Shown here: in pieces, positions 22,650-34,573 of the stretch
Layout: every line of letters begins with the position of its first letter
Numbering within the stretch: position 1 is the first letter of the stretch
Origin: Congeria kusceri
Taxonomy: Eukaryota > Mollusca > Bivalvia > Myida > Dreissenidae
Direction of reading: 5' to 3'
Assembly: GCA_027627225.1 (NCBI GenBank)
Contig: CM051032.1
Coordinates: 62,560,637 to 62,624,636, forward strand
Length of the DNA stretch: 64,000 bases
The notes under the pieces: generated by a model
Databases searched by the model: none
What the model was told of the DNA's origin: nothing
Seen by the model: the letters and a program-made list of their open reading frames with translations, nothing else
Made by a program: the position numbers and the translations under genes

Positions 22650-25600
22650 AAATACACTATGTGCTATCTCAGCTATCTCAGTTGGAGACGCATTATATTG
22701 TCTGGTGTTGTATGTGCATGTATTAGTTTTAAGTTTGTTTCTAAGCGTGATCATTTCGACTTTATTATATTATCGTTGTATCATAGGTGATAACTGTTCA
22801 CGCTTAAACATAACAATTACAATTAGACGCATGCGAACACGTATTTAAACTAAAAGACAACCAGATGATCATCATTAAAATATGGATAATATATAATTAA
22901 TGCGTTCTGATATAATGAATGGGTTCTGCCTTACAAATTTGAGAGATATTGTACAAATATTTAGTTTAGAAATCATATATTGTCCTAACATATTGAGTTT
23001 TGTTAAAATATTATGTCTATGTATAATGTCTTTTAATTAATTTTGTTCAAGAACATGTGTGTGTTTACATAATAAAATAATTATATAGCTTCGCCTTCAT
23101 GTTAATATAGCGAGTATTTCAATTACACTCCATTTGCGCACTCGTATTCATGCAAATAATCATTGAAATAAATATTTTACGTCAAATTAGATCTAGGACG
23201 ATAACCAAAAGTACATTAGCCTAGTCCGGAAATGCGGGACAATAACCGATCATTTATAAATAAACACGCGTGTACGAAACGTTTTTCTTCAATGAAAGCT
23301 TCAGGGGAACTAACTATTACAGAACCTTATGAAAACACTCTCAGGATTATTGCCCTTACTATTCCATTTTCATTGAACAAGATGAAGGATGTTTACTAAG
23401 CATGACAATTATAATTATTAGTGTATCAATAAGGTATAATTGGACAAGATAAATTGGCCGGCCTAATTATAATACCAAAACATACACAACCTACGTTGAG
23501 CGGTCACAATGACTGATACATTCACATTCAATATCTATATTTTCGACATTGTGCTTTCGAGGTATTCGTGGAGCAGCTGGTAACGGGTCGGGTTTGTAAT
23601 ACTGATATAGTAATTTTGCTGCTCTCAGTTTGAATCACGGCCGGAACATTCTTGTCAACATTACTATATTTAACTTTACTTTTCCATTAATCAGCTGGAT
23701 TCCTTTCTGTATTTTAGAACAATTTAATAAAGTGTTGATTTTCTTTTTTTGTTTTAATCCAGTAAACGTTGTTTTGACATTACTCTTACGCTGTTAATTA
23801 TACCATCAGAAATTTGAAAATAAAACGTCTTCCGTCCGACTATTTTTTGTGCCATGGACAAATATCATAATTAGAAAAGATAGCGCTGGTACACTGAAAA
23901 AAGTAGCATAGATTCGAACTCTTCGCCGCATCAAGAGACTGATATGCTACCACTGTACTAACGATGCAATGGAATAATAAACGATGGAAGAAAATATTTA
24001 TTCGCACCAAGCCGGTATAAACAAGCGTACTTATAAATAAAATGGCTTTTGATTGGCGAATGACAAGCGATTGTTCTGTTTTGAACTGCCACAGAAAATT
24101 GCAATTTTGCTCTGTTGTAATAGTTCAGTTTCAATCCAGTTAAGTAAATCTATATTTATTGGATAACCAAAAATACGTCTACTGAAAGCCACAAGGAGCT
24201 ATCAGTCTTTATTGTACTTATACTGATGCCCCCTTCTGGCTATCAAGGGACAAATATGCTTACAGCAAAAACTATGCAGTACATAGTTGTTATAATATCG
24301 TATGTTGTAGTTTCTGGTATACAAATGTATATAGTCAAAGGACTTAGTATCAGCACAAGTGTGAAGTTATATGTCTTTTATTCTAGCATTCTAATGAATG
24401 CAAAGCATTGCTCTACAAATACTAACAGAGACTGAGTGTGCGGGCTGTCTGCATCTCTTATATGTATTAGCGTTTGGGCATGCAAATTAGATATAGTCTG
24501 TTTCATGTAATAGGAAACTGAATATTGGAACAATAGTAAAAAAGTACATGTAATTAAACTGGCTATCGTAATCTCTTTAATTACTCTCTTAGTTGCAAGG
24601 CAATGCTATGAGATTAATATTCATTTGGATGTTCCATTATAATAAATTATTAATTAATGAGTCTGAACCAAAACGTGTGAGGTGGAGTGCGCCTTAAAAT
24701 GTGCTGACACCCCAATGCGCAGTATTGACCCTTCCAAAGCGATGACCTTAGTTTTAAATCAGGCTGCGTTTCCATGAATCAGTGTCTATATTCGGGTTCG
24801 TATCCGCAAAATGTCAATGCGGAAGCACGTTTCCATGCATCCGTATCCGTATATTTGGCTTGCAAACTGTCGGCATTAGACGATCATACTAATTTTTAAT
24901 AGTGGCTGCAGCGGCGAAATCCAACAAAAACCTGAATACGGGGATTTATGCTTTAAACCAATTCCAATAAATTCCCTAAATTTGACAGCATTTATTCAAA
25001 TCCAACAAATTCTTTTACTGTATGAGCTTTTAACCGATTCGACAAGATCCCATACTATGAATTAACCGATTCAAAAAGATCCCATACTATGAAGAATACA
25101 TGCGTAGATAAAAATATATATCTATATTGCTTTCTGTACTTTTCACAGCATACATATTGCCTTTCGTCTTGCTAATAGATCATTTTATTTGCGGTTTGTG
25201 TTTGTTTCGTGTTGCGTGCTTTTCGTATTGTGTGGTTAAGGATTACCACTGACGAGAATTATATATTTTTTCATTTATTATTGACACGTACATAAATCTA
25301 CACGTATATGAAAAAAACTGTCATAAAAGTACGAAAAAGTGGCTTACAACTTAAGATTGTTGCACATCCACCGCGAACTTACCAAACAGGTTCTGGATTA
25401 GTAAAATTAAATGAAAATTCATAAATTCTCCACGCAATTGTTTGTGACCACGTAAGGCTGTGGTATTACCGTCGTTTCATTTACTGATAGATATACATGT
25501 ACTCATTCGGTTGCAGAACTAGGTAGTTAACCAAATAACAACATTCCTAGCGTTACATTGTGTCGCGAGACGCTTTAGAAATTCGTATACATCAATAGTT

Positions 25601-25742
25601 TATTTATCTTATCTAATACGTTTCTATTCGAACCCTGTTTTTTTTCGAAAGATGACACTATACAAAGCATTAGACAAGGTCCGGGTGTCCAAAATAGACA
25701 CATGATGATGCATTTTAATAAATCGTGCCTATAGTTCAATAA
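22650..25742. other. Gene-poor interval
   Basis: No exon or large repeat was recognised. At 25030-25092 a 33-bp unit (AACCGATTC.A.AAGATCCC then ATACTATGAA) is tandemly duplicated. Around 23570-23650 there is a faint tRNA-like segment (GGAGCAGCTGGTAACG, CAGTTTGAATC). Confidence 0.5.
23893..23966 (-). pseudogene. tRNA-like relic
   Basis: On the minus strand the order is GCATCGTTAGTACAGTGGTA, a poorly paired anticodon arm, GAGTTCGAATC, then a run of T. This matches A- and B-box spacing of tRNA genes, but the acceptor and anticodon stems do not pair properly. It is either a decayed tRNA or the head of a SINE; not called functional. Confidence 0.35.
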
Positions 25743-25925
25743 TAAAGGGACTTGTTCACAGAGTTTGTTTTTTAGAAACATGCCATTAACGTCTTGACTT
25801 GACAAATTGAAGCTTCTGAACTGAAGAATACTTTAACAAGAAACACATAAAAAAGGAAAAAAAATGTTGCACCAACCAGGGTTTGAACCTTAGTCCTCCG
25901 GAACAAAATTCTTTTCCGTGTGTTT
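25743..25925 (-). mobile_element. tRNA-head repeat, copy b (short)
   Basis: Shares AAAGGGACTTGTTCACAGAG, the ATGCCATTAA...GTCTT.ACTTGACA block and a tRNA T-arm (AGGGTTTGAACCTTA) with copies a and c. The D-arm half and the outer flank present in the others were not found, so it is truncated. Confidence 0.6.
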
Positions 25926-26247
25926 TGTACTATATGAAAGTGATTTTGTTTTGAATTTTTAACCGTTACTTGTTCAATGTTTACTTTGGTGTGTTTTACA
26001 TGTATGTTATGGTGCAATTTGTATTAAACAAAAAGCATATATTAGAATCAAACATAAACATACTAAGATGTTATTTGCAATGGAGGGCACGCCAGAAAAA
26101 ATATGGGTTGGGTGTGTCGGACGTAGATGTCCAGCAGAGTTTATATCATAATACGTCGAACATCATTTAACAAACAATCACTAAAATACATCGTTCAATA
26201 AGCATTTAAAAGAGAAAACCGTTATGAATGACCTCATCAAAAGTCTT

Positions 26248-26555
26248 AAAGGGACTTGTTCACAGAGTTTCGCATGTTTAAGTATGCCATTAAATGTCTT
26301 AACTTGACAGATTTAAGCATCGGAACTAAAAAGCTAAAGTATAATAATAATAAAAAAGCATTTAGAAAATAAAAGAAAATAAAAAAAAGTCTCCACGGGA
26401 ATCGAACCTAGGACCTCCGGATTAAAAGGCTGTCTCTTTAACCACTCGGCCAATGTGACTTCTATATTTCGCCCTGCATTATTTACTTTATGTAAGTGTT
26501 CCACGTGTTGTCAACAATTTCAACGGAATGAACAAAAACACTCCAAATTATTCCA
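26248..26555 (-). mobile_element. tRNA-head repeat, copy c
   Basis: The best preserved tRNA part of the three, at about 26386-26460. On the minus strand it reads TTGGCCGAGTGGTTAAAGAG, CCTTTTAATCCGGAGG and TAGGTTCGATTCCC. The anticodon-arm sequence resembles tRNA-Lys while the D arm resembles tRNA-Ser/Leu, and the acceptor stem does not close well. It is therefore treated as a repeat and not a tRNA gene. Confidence 0.65.
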
Positions 26556-26799
26556 GCAAGTTATTTCCCTACGGGTTTAGACAAACATATTGGATAATTT
26601 AGGAACTCTTTTGAGTACACAGGTTATTGGACTGGATACACATTGAACTGATACCGATATACGCGTGCTGCATAGGATGATTGGCCGGTAAAATGGACAA
26701 TATAAGCGAACAGGATGTGTGAATATGCCAGGAAAACAAAGTTAATAACATAAAGAATCTCTTATGTTGGTCAATTTTACACGATCTTCCATGAAACCT

Positions 26800-27822
26800 G
26801 CTCGTTAAAGCAACAGTCACACCAACGCCGGAACATAAACGGACCATCCAGGATTACCCAGGATAATCCCGGACCAAGAGGGGGCTTTTCATTAGTTGTG
26901 CGTACTGCCCCAGCTCAGGTCTTTGTGCCATTCAATTTATTAATCAAAGGGTTCGTCTTTTTCTGGCCTTGGAACATTGGATTTTTGTTCAAGATCCTTC
27001 TGTCTTGTCTCTTCTCTTCTAATTTCTTCGCTTTCGCCATCAACATGGCGTTTTGGCTTTGCAGTTCAATCATCTTCATTTACAACCGCATCAGTTGGAG
27101 ATTCTGTATCTTGATATTCGTTTAGGATATGTTGACGGCTGGAGTGTCGCAGACAAAAATTATTTTCAACATGAAAAGTAGCCCCCTTTATATACTCTTT
27201 TGGAACTCTTAATGGATGATCCGTGATCATCCGTGCTCTACCGTTGTCTATCGTGGTTTACCGTACTTCATCCGGCCCTATCCTGCGCAATCCGTATCGT
27301 AACCGTATTTATCCGTATTGTCACCGTCTTTATCCATGATGTTCCTGGGACAATCCGTACTCATCCGTGTTGAAACCGTGTTGGTTCCGTGGCGGACCGT
27401 GAGCATCCGTGATCAAACCTGGTAGCTATACGGCATGAAACGTGCTGTGTCCTTGAGGGTCCGTCATGGCACCGTCTTGTGTCTGGGGTGATCCTGGTCT
27501 GTCCGTGTCCACAACTTTTATGATATTACGTGCCGGTTTGCCCCGGACAAGCACGGTAACATTACCCACCTGCACGGTACCAACAAGGTACCGACACGAA
27601 CCAACACGGCAGCTACGGGGACCATCAGTGTTTGATCTACCTTCCCGGACCACCACGTTAGTTTGAAGCATGTCTAAAACTGCCGGGACAGTGTCCGGAC
27701 CTAGCAGGACCACACCGGACCATCAAGGACAACCAAGGTCCCAACACGTGTCAGGCCCCGGATACAGTCCGGGATTGTCAGCAACAGTTCGGGACGATGG
27801 TGTGACTGTAGCTTAAACTGGA
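26800..27822. mobile_element. TIR element filled with degenerate CCGT words
   Basis: The inverted ends read TTAAAGCAACAGTCACACCA and, from the right, TTTAAGCTACAGTCACACCA, continuing to ACGCC/TCGTCC and GAAC. From about 27220 to 27500 the plus strand is packed with CCGT and ATCCGTG words. From 27540 to 27780 it switches to ACGG, CGGAC and CCAAC words, so the two halves are loosely inverted. The 95- and 66-codon ORFs here are composition artefacts. Same architecture as 16111-16750. Confidence 0.65.
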
Positions 27823-27829
27823 CTGGAAG

Positions 27830-27924
27830 CATGTTTGAGGATATCCTTGGATTTTCAGTCTGTGAGACTGAAGACTACAAGGTGCTACATACGGACTGAA
27901 AATCCAAGGATATCCTAAAACATG
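27830..27924. repeat. Perfect-stem hairpin, 95 bp
   Basis: The arms CATGTTTGAGGATATCCTTG and ATTTTCAGTC, 30 bp in all, are complemented on the right with one mismatch, leaving a loop of about 35 bp. Small enough to fold as a pre-miRNA-sized RNA, but no expression evidence is available. It starts 8 bp after the CCGT-word element ends. Confidence 0.85.
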
Positions 27925-28066
27925 TAATCAAAAGGTAAATACATGCCTCATGTTCATAAAACAAGTTGAACATGATTTTCAAGCTCAAGATCAACCAACC
28001 AGATATGCCAAGATCAGGCTCAAAATGGCGTTCACTACAATTGTAGTTGTTGGTCAAATGTATGTT

Positions 28067-29254
28067 GGCATAGAACTGCCATACGATAACCACTTAAGGT
28101 TCACGAAAATGTTCGTGTTAAGTACTTAGCATTCACTACCAGATCCCTATTGCCACTTATTTGTTATGATATTTATCTGGATATTAAGGTAGCGTTTGCG
28201 AATATTTTTCTGCAAGATATTTTATTATTATACTAAATGGCCTTTAAGTGCCCAGAACTGACATTAGATACATTTTCTTGGGGTTGCGAGGTCTTCCGAA
28301 TTATCTTACTAACACGAATATTATCATGATAATTATCTAACAACGCAAATCTTAACACGTTAATATTCGCGATACCACTTAATTTTCAAGTATCGCAAAT
28401 GTATTTGCAAACCAGTTCGTGTTGCCAGTTATCTAACACGAATATTATCACGATAATTATCTTACAACGCAAATCTTAACACGTTAAAATTCGCGATATC
28501 ACTTAATTTGTGCGCGAGGTCTTCCGCATTAGCTTACTAACACGAATATTATCTTGATAATTATCTGACCACGCGAATCTTAACTAGATAATATTTGCGT
28601 TACCACTTAATTCGGCGCGAGGTCTTCATTATCTTACTCATACGAATATTATCATGATACTTATCTGACAACGCGAATCTTAACTAGATAATATTCGTGT
28701 TACCACTTAATTGGTGCACGAGGTCTTCCGAATTATCTTACTAACGCGAATATTATCGAAATTATTATCTTACAACGCAAATCTTCACACGTTAAGATTC
28801 GTGATACCATTTAATTTTCATGTATCGTAAATGCATTCGCAAACAAATTCTTGTTGCAAGTTATCTAACACGAATATTATCATGATAATTATCTTATAAC
28901 GCAAATCGTATTTAGTTTAATATTCGCAATACCGCTTCATTTTCATCTATCTCAAATGTTTTTGCAAATCAATTCGTGTTGCCAGTTATCCGATACGAAT
29001 ATTATCGTGATAATTATCTTACAATTCAAATTTTAACTAGTTAATATTTGTGATACCACATAAATTTTTTGTAAACTTAAATTCTAATGTCAGTTCTGGG
29101 CAGTTTCAGGTCTGTTTTTCATTAAGCAAATAAATATATTACGTCAAAAAACTCCCAAACGCTATTCAGATATAAGATAAATAACACGAAACTTAAGTGG
29201 CAACACGAACATTTTCGCGAACCTTAAGTAGTTATCGTAAGGCAGTTCTATGCC
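28067..29254. mobile_element. Foldback-like element with internal tandem array
   Basis: The terminal arms GGCATAGAACTGCC(A/T)TACG and AAAATGTTCGTGTT at 28067-28119 are complemented at 29201-29254. Inner homology (CCCAGAACTGACATTAGA at about 28253, complement at 29082) makes the arms about 190 bp. Between them seven diverged units of 95-130 bp repeat CACGAATATTATC, TGATAATTATCT, AACGCAAATCTTAAC and ATACCACTTAAT. There is no ORF. The structure fits foldback or MITE-type DNA elements. Confidence 0.8.
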
Positions 29255-29622
29255 ACCCATGCAAATGTATACTATACAGCGTACGTTTAATATCTGAAAT
29301 GAAGATTTAAATCAAAATGTGACAACAATACATGTTTAATCTAGAAGAAAAGTTTTTTTTCAAAAATAAAATATTTTCGAAATTCGGCTCAGTTGAACTA
29401 GGAGATCAAGATCAGCTAAGAGTGATCCTAATTGATCCTACGGTTAAAGCCTTGTGAATACGAGATCAGTACTCGCGACTCTTTGTTATGACATAATGTA
29501 CGTTTGTATTAAACAGACAGAATTCTTAAAAAGAACAAAGCATACATATTTCTCGCTGTATTGTTTGTGTCTATGAGTCATGAATTTAAAAAAATGAAAT
29601 ATTGACAGAAAGTGAATTGGCA

Positions 29623-29814
29623 ATGGCGCAGATGTTACGAAGATCGTTTCACCGAATGAGTGGAAGAAGAGAAAAGGAATTAACGGACGTGACGGAATCT
29701 GTAAATATATCGAAGTTTCGAATACATTTATTTTGATAAAAGATGCGATCACTGCTGCTGCTACTGTTGCTACTGCTGCTGCTACTACTGCTACTACTAT
29801 TACTATTACTACTT

Positions 29815-29900
<86 letters not shown>

Positions 29901-31735
29901 GCTACTAATAAGTATCATTATCAGTTAAATGACTTTTCTATAATTTATTTTTCGTACTAACATATTTTCAACACACATACCCTGTGTTTTATTGCAGTTA
30001 CAGAGACAGTTGGCGAACAAAGAACGTCATATTTCCAACCTTGAGGTATTGCGGTAGTTGATTTTATTATCAGATACTGAACATTTTAGCTTTTTGTTTT
30101 GAGTGAATAGATATGACTTGTTAACGTTTTGTATGTCATTATTAAGCAACCTGGTATTTGTATTTGCCTTTGCAGAGAACATTATCAGGTATTCATGAGC
30201 TGGCTAGCACACACAGTATCCAGCCCGGAGGAGCGAATAATTCTGGAGCAGTTAAAATTGCCCAGGTACTGTATCATAGAAAAAAGCAACAACATCGAAC
30301 TGAAATATGTGAGCTTTTTTGTTAAGTCGCTTGAAAATATGTGAGATTCATACAATCAGTTACATACTTTTACACAAAATAATGTAAATTGCAAATGATA
30401 CAAATTCAAACATATATATTTACTGTTTTGTGGGTAATAACAATCTCGCCACAAACTGTCATTGTTATTTACATGTATCTTTTTTCTTTGTTGTGCAGTG
30501 TTGTTTTTGGCAACTGGTCACTTGCCATAAATAAAGGACCTCGTGCTAATAATAAGCGTTCTCTCCTGCTGTTTCACTTTGTTTATATTTTTATTGCTCA
30601 TCATAATATAAGATCAGAGATATGTCTTCCGGAGAAAATATTACGGTGGAAAACGATGGTGACGAACAAGTTATAACCAACGCCCTACAGTCGGTAAGTG
30701 AACGCAACGGAAGACTATTTGAAAACATCGATGAAATTAAAGGGAACGACGCCGCCAACCAACTCTTTCCAGCCGTGCATCGCACATTGTTCCTCATAGG
30801 TATTACTTAAATCGTTTTAGATATGTCATGATGGTCTTTTATTTCATGAAACTAATCAATCAACTTAAAAACCAATGACAATCAGATGTATATTGCAATG
30901 TGCATTTGACCCGCTAACGCTTAGGACAAATATTTCAATAAATAAATAATAATTAACCGGCACAATCCATTAACTCCATTGCATTTGCAGGCGATGTGCT
31001 TTGCCAGACCTTGGTCTCCGAGCTAGGACTGCAGGATGGCTATCCTCGGTGTAGTGAGAATGAAAAACTGGATGCTCTACAGTTAGCTAATATAATGACA
31101 GCATGGCGTCATCGATACCCACAGTCGACAGGAGGCGTGTTTCTTTCACATGTCTACGAAATAAAGAAACGTTTAATTCAGGAGATTTATGGTAAGTGCT
31201 GTAATTTCCCGTATTTAGCTTACTGTTTAAATCATCAACTTCATGTGTACATTGTGTGGACATCTACCATGACTGGAAATCAACATAACCGCTAATCAGT
31301 TAATAATATATAACACTAATAAAAATGCTTACCTTAAATAAAATAATTAGACTATGACATATTGCAATACATTTATAATACACCAGAGCACGAAATAAAA
31401 AGTTCAGAGAGCGCTGAGACCACCAGAGCAGATTCTCCCAACACGATGAAAACGCCGAGCAATGACTATTCTCACTTCAATAAGGAAACAAATGAGATAG
31501 TGAAGGAGAATAATAAAATCTTGCAAGAATTGTTACGACATCAAAGAGGAAGGTAATGTACATTGTATTTCATCTGACATGGATAACATGAAAAGGAATT
31601 ACTTTTGTTGACTGCAAAATATACTTTATGTGTACTGAAAAACAATACTATGTTACTATAATTTATAGAATGCAGCCACAAGGGGCTCCGAGAGCTTCAC
31701 GTGAGATGCCAGAGCCTGAAGGAGTCCACGTCTGA
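29623..31735 (+). CDS. Unknown 278-aa protein, seven exons (paralogue A)
   Basis: Family not recognised. Exons: 29623-29700, 29998-30045, 30176-30265, 30613-30799, 30991-31191, 31387-31552 and 31669-31735. All introns are GT-AG; phases are 0,0,0,1,1,2; the sum is 837 nt ending in TGA. The first 72 residues are basic then coiled-coil-like (LANKERHISNLE, SGIHELASTHS). Exon 4 is acidic (VENDGDEQV, FPAVHRTLF). Exon 5 (about residues 135-201) is the best candidate for a folded domain (DVLCQTLVSELGL, then an amphipathic helix ending VYEIKKRLIQEIY). Exon 6 ends in a charged helix (NKETNEIVKENNKILQELL). There is no signal peptide or membrane segment, so it is presumably intracellular. Start: first ATG of a frame shared with paralogue B (MAQ at both). 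The exon 4 acceptor (ATAAG) is weak but matches B's phase and sequence. The conserved exon plan in two copies is the main evidence that this is a real gene. Confidence 0.75.
29749..29910. repeat. (CTA)n microsatellite in intron 1
   Basis: An almost pure CTA run at 29811-29900, preceded by CTG/CTA variants. It lies in intron 1 of paralogue A. Long Leu/Ser/Thr ORFs across it are artefacts. Confidence 0.95.
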
Positions 31736-32005
31736 TTTAACATGTTATGCAAAGCATGGCGATGTTAAACCAAACGCCGATGGAGCGTATAGGTTCGGGT
31801 GTCGATTTTAAGTGCTTCGTATCCTGACAAAAAGTTTGTGAGAGCTGAACGCACTAAAGTTGTTCGTATTGAGTAACAATGTGCACAACGTAGTCTTTTC
31901 AGATCTTCAAAGCAACACAAAGTAAAATAGAATGACGTAGTTTTGATTTTTTGAGACTTTGTCTAAACGAAAATCCCTCAGCAGTTCTGTTTGTTATAAA
32001 TGAAG

Positions 32006-32011
32006 AATAAA
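32006..32011 (+). terminator. Possible polyadenylation signal of paralogue A
   Basis: AATAAA about 270 nt after the TGA at 31733-31735, followed by an A run. Other A-rich matches exist nearby, so this is tentative. Confidence 0.3.
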
Positions 32012-33659
32012 AAAAACATAACGTTCGATGAAACTTATCGATGTGCCTAAGTAACTAATCCCAACTGCCACTCATGCAATCAAATGTAAGCTTGATTTGG
32101 CAAAATATGAATATTTGATGTCTTCTTCATTGTATTAACATCATGGTTTTTATTGTTGTACTATATTTAAACTTATTTTTATATGCACTGCATCTCGATT
32201 CTATATTCATTGAACATTAAATTATTCTTTTTGCATTAAACAAAATCAAATGTTTGCTATATATAAACTTAAATCTTTATTTACTTCTTGATTATTATAC
32301 TGCACATACCAGTGGTATGTTAACTGACATTGTTCCAGGAGACATTTTTATGTCGATACCGAACGTGGAACACTCGAACATAATATAAATAACACATTGC
32401 TGAGAGGGTAATATTATATAAATATCACACCACATAGAGGGTGATACAACGTATTGTCAACCCGAGAATATTTAATTTATTATACCGAACAATAAAACAA
32501 GGAAACTTAGGCCTGATTACTTGATTTATAGATCTACTTTTTTTAATGCCCTTTAAAATCAACTAATAACCTAAAAGTGTTAAAACTAATTTACCACGGA
32601 TTATTTTCATTATTTAAGATGTGTATCTATATGAAACATTTATGGTTCCTTCACAATACAACAGTTAAATAATACTGCAGAAACAGACTTCCATACTTTC
32701 AAACAGTTTGCAAAAAAAAGTGTACCGGCATGACCGGAGAGTGTTTCGATAGGATGTTTTTACAGCGCGTTATTTTAAATCAGTAATATACATGGCGAAA
32801 TACGGGCGAATATTATTGTTGGATACAAAACTAAATATTATAGTTGATGGGAAGTGTTTAATGGATATTCAGAACACATGAACGCGATAAATGTGTACAG
32901 TAGAGTAGTGCAGTAACGATACAACCAGTTGTATGACAAATGTGCACTTTTTTGTTGTTCGTATACTAAAATAGGGCCTAGGTACGCCCCTGGGTATGAT
33001 ACCGATTCATCGGATTATATCTTCACTGCGAGGATTAACTACTCTCCTGGGGATGTGTCCAGTGACTCAAACAACACCAATGAATCATGTACCTGTATTT
33101 GGTTCATAGACTGAAACCTTTCCTTATGGGCTCTCATGTTGGCAACTAGAAGAACTTCACACACCAGTGTGCAGGGACCAGCTTGACATAAAGTTACGAC
33201 ACTTCTCATTTCATTTAGTACTTGACATAACGTTGGACTGAGATGACTACTGGCAACTTAGTTTTTAATACAGAAAGACCGTAAATCAATACTTTCCTGT
33301 TTGGAAATTTGACATAGGCTCTGTTATAATTTTATTTGTGACTGATTTGTTTGGTTGCTGACGTTCTTACGATGGTAGACCTTCGACGACCGTCACCGCG
33401 GGACTGCATAAACATTGATTGTTGTCTTTGTCCGGTGATTTGACAACCGTTCAAAATATATTCGACAAAGGTACAAAAGTTTTCTGCCATACGATTCCAA
33501 CCGGCGGTTTTGTACTGTTGCTAGTGGCTACTACAAGTATGTAAAGCAATGATATTGCCGTTTGTTCGTTCGGCATGAGGTTTGTCGCGCCGTGGTATGT
33601 GCGTACGGTCAGTGCAAATCGCAGTCTGTGATTCCGTATACACGTGTAAATAACACACT
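32012..33659. other. Intergenic, nothing recognised
   Basis: AT-rich with only short ORFs (61 codons at 32929-33114, not supported). Confidence 0.45.
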
Positions 33660-33804
33660 TACTACCACCTATGTGTATCCCTATTGGTCTTGCCCTTATT
33701 TGGTATCCAATACATATCATAGTAAGACCAGCATAGGTCCAGCATAGGTGTTACTATGAAATGTATTGGATACCAAATAAGGGCAACGTGGTCTTTCTGT
33801 AGTA
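33660..33804. repeat. 145-bp palindrome (separate family)
   Basis: Arms GCCCTTATTTGGTATCCAAT and ACAT(A/T)TCATAGTAA are complemented on the right with one mismatch over 36 bp. The outer arms (TACTAC..CC, GGTCTT) are looser and the centre is GACCAGCATAGGTCCAGCATAGG. No sequence similarity to the other palindromes was seen. Confidence 0.9.
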
Positions 33805-34212
33805 GGACAAACATATATACGAAGACACCCCAAAAAGCCCGAATACACGGGTGGTAATCAATGCGTGAGCATTCCAGAATTGGTATACTGCGATCTGATA
33901 AATTTTGACTATCATGGAATATCTGGAAATGAAAGACATATATGTAAAATTTTAATAGCGCAAAGAAAGAAGGTCTGTCATATACAATCTATCGATCTAA
34001 AGTGGTCATTCTGCGAAACTTTCTACTTAAGATAATTTTCTCACGCTTTTAAGATACAACAGCGGTAACATAGCATTTGTTACAGCGATCATTGAATAGA
34101 GGGGTGAAACGTCCGTACGTTGCGCTACAAATATAGTATCTCATGTTTCCAAATATTCCATAAAAACCATAGTAAACCACAATGATTCGAATAGTAAAAC
34201 ATACAAGTTTAC
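33805..34212. other. Intergenic, nothing recognised
   Basis: AT-rich, no supported gene. Confidence 0.4.
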
Positions 34213-34373
34213 AATGTTACACAATTACTTAGTAGCCATCCCGGTTAACTTCATGAAAAACAACTAATTTGGAACACTTTGGCCTCAAGTAAAACCGTAA
34301 ATGTGAAGAATGTTACACAACAACTTAGGAGTCACCCAGTACATTTCATGTAAAACAACCTATTTGGAACACT
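34213..34373. repeat. 96-bp tandem repeat, 2 copies
   Basis: Two units, each with AATGTTACACAA, ACTTAG.AG.CA.CC, a CATTTCATG-like block, AACAAC and TTTGGAACACT. The same motif order occurs twice at 50570-50805 downstream of the RacA-like gene. Confidence 0.75.
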
Positions 34374-34573
34374 AATATGTAGAATACATGGCCCGGACAA
34401 AAATATTAAATAATATTTTTGACCTATGACATCTAAGTGTGACATTGACGTTTAAACCAAAGGCCTGGTTCTTTCGCGCAACATACCGTCTAATGATGAT
34501 CATCATTTCTTTGTCAAGTAATTTGCCAGAAAAAAATATGCTCCAGACAGATACTTGAAGTTTTAGCCTTGAC

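Noticed and set aside
26386..26460. Functional tRNA gene on the minus strand
   Set aside because: A/B-box-like motifs present, but the acceptor stem fails to pair and the sequence is part of a three-copy repeat.
27426..27713. 95-codon minus ORF
   Set aside because: Within the CCGT-word element; no similarity to a protein family.
29733..29960. Poly-Leu, poly-Ser and poly-Thr ORFs
   Set aside because: Translations of the (CTA)n microsatellite inside an intron.
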